DNA from: Lachnospiraceae bacterium
GTDB taxonomy: Bacteria; Bacillota; Clostridia; Lachnospirales; Lachnospiraceae
NCBI GenBank assembly: GCA_009774615.1
Contig: VSOC01000004.1
Coordinates: 26,617-87,585, forward strand
Direction: 5' to 3'
Length of the DNA: 60,969 nucleotides
Shown here: positions 60,903-60,969 of the stretch, one piece after another
Layout of the letters: each line of letters opens with the position of its first letter
How positions within the stretch are numbered: the stretch's first letter is position 1
The notes under the pieces: model-generated
The model's input: the letters and a program-made list of their open reading frames with translations, nothing else
Databases searched by the model: none
What the model was told of the DNA's origin: nothing
Position numbers and translations under genes: made by a program

Positions 60903-60969
60903 ATGAAGGGATATGGTATAAGGTGGTGTGCCGCAGGGCTGGCAGCATGTCTTTTGGCAGCGGGGCTTG
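60903..60969 (+). CDS. Start of an exported lipoprotein, cut by the window edge
   Basis: The first 22 residues (MKGYGIRWCAAGLAACLLAAGL) look like a signal peptide, with possible lipobox Cys near residue 16 or beyond the edge. AGGAGG precedes the ATG by 8 bases. Next to a YesMN pair it is most likely an extracellular sugar-binding lipoprotein, but that rests on context alone. Confidence 0.6.
   Translation, partial: MKGYGIRWCAAGLAACLLAAGL

Noticed and set aside
1..60969. tRNA and rRNA genes
   Set aside because: No cloverleaf with CCA-type ends or rRNA-like sequence was noticed on either strand; a tRNAscan run would settle it.

Overview
The window reads as chromosomal DNA of a gut-type anaerobic Clostridia, most likely a Lachnospiraceae relative. 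This is inferred from the bifunctional AdhE, a FabK-type fatty acid synthesis operon with a fused AccD-AccA, an AbrB-type regulator, GHKL/LytTR and YesM/YesN two-component pairs, and strong AGGAGG ribosome sites. No rRNA, tRNA, insertion sequence, phage or CRISPR array was seen. No species is claimed.

Layout: (1) 1-3.7 kb: adhE and an APH-fold phosphotransferase with a structured leader. (2) 3.9-6.5 kb: a LytTR response regulator and an unusual GHKL histidine kinase. (3) 6.6-25.1 kb: the most remarkable part, a near-continuous same-strand block of Ser/Thr phospho-signalling genes. It holds three apparently active Hanks-type kinases or kinase fusions/pseudokinase paralogues (one kinase-FHA, one kinase fused to an extracellular solute-binding-like domain, one PASTA kinase), one PASTA pseudokinase, two PP2C phosphatases, three zinc-ribbon FHA proteins, a membrane-FHA protein, a secreted-side VWA protein with a cytoplasmic FHA tail, and two exported wall-associated repeat proteins. 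Together these could sense the envelope or an extracellular ligand and relay the signal by phosphothreonine-FHA contacts. (4) 25.1-34.7 kb: a small minus-strand gene, then an operon resembling the Bacillus yaaO-holB-yaaT-yabB-yabC-abrB neighbourhood, with an inserted BTAD regulator and a siroheme reductase gene. (5) 34.8-45.4 kb: a complete type II fatty acid synthesis operon (fabH-acpP-fabK-fabD-fabG-fabF-accB-fabZ-accC-accDA plus a second FMN oxidoreductase) behind a textbook promoter overlapped by a FabT-like palindrome. (6) 45.6-50.9 kb: a peptide/nickel-type ABC importer operon whose leader contains a terminator-like hairpin. (7) 51-57.3 kb: a small membrane protein, a PAS hybrid histidine kinase, deoB and recQ. 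(8) 57.5 kb to the end: a YesN/YesM pair, in which yesN is split by a -1 shift in a T7 run, followed by the start of an exported protein, probably a sugar-binding lipoprotein.

How the parts connect: sections 4 and 5 are housekeeping (DNA replication, rRNA/tRNA modification, lipid synthesis). Sections 2, 3, 7 and 8 are mostly signal transduction. The TCS of section 2 lies just upstream of the kinase block, and the intergenic region between them has two phased direct repeats, so it could control that block; this is inference.
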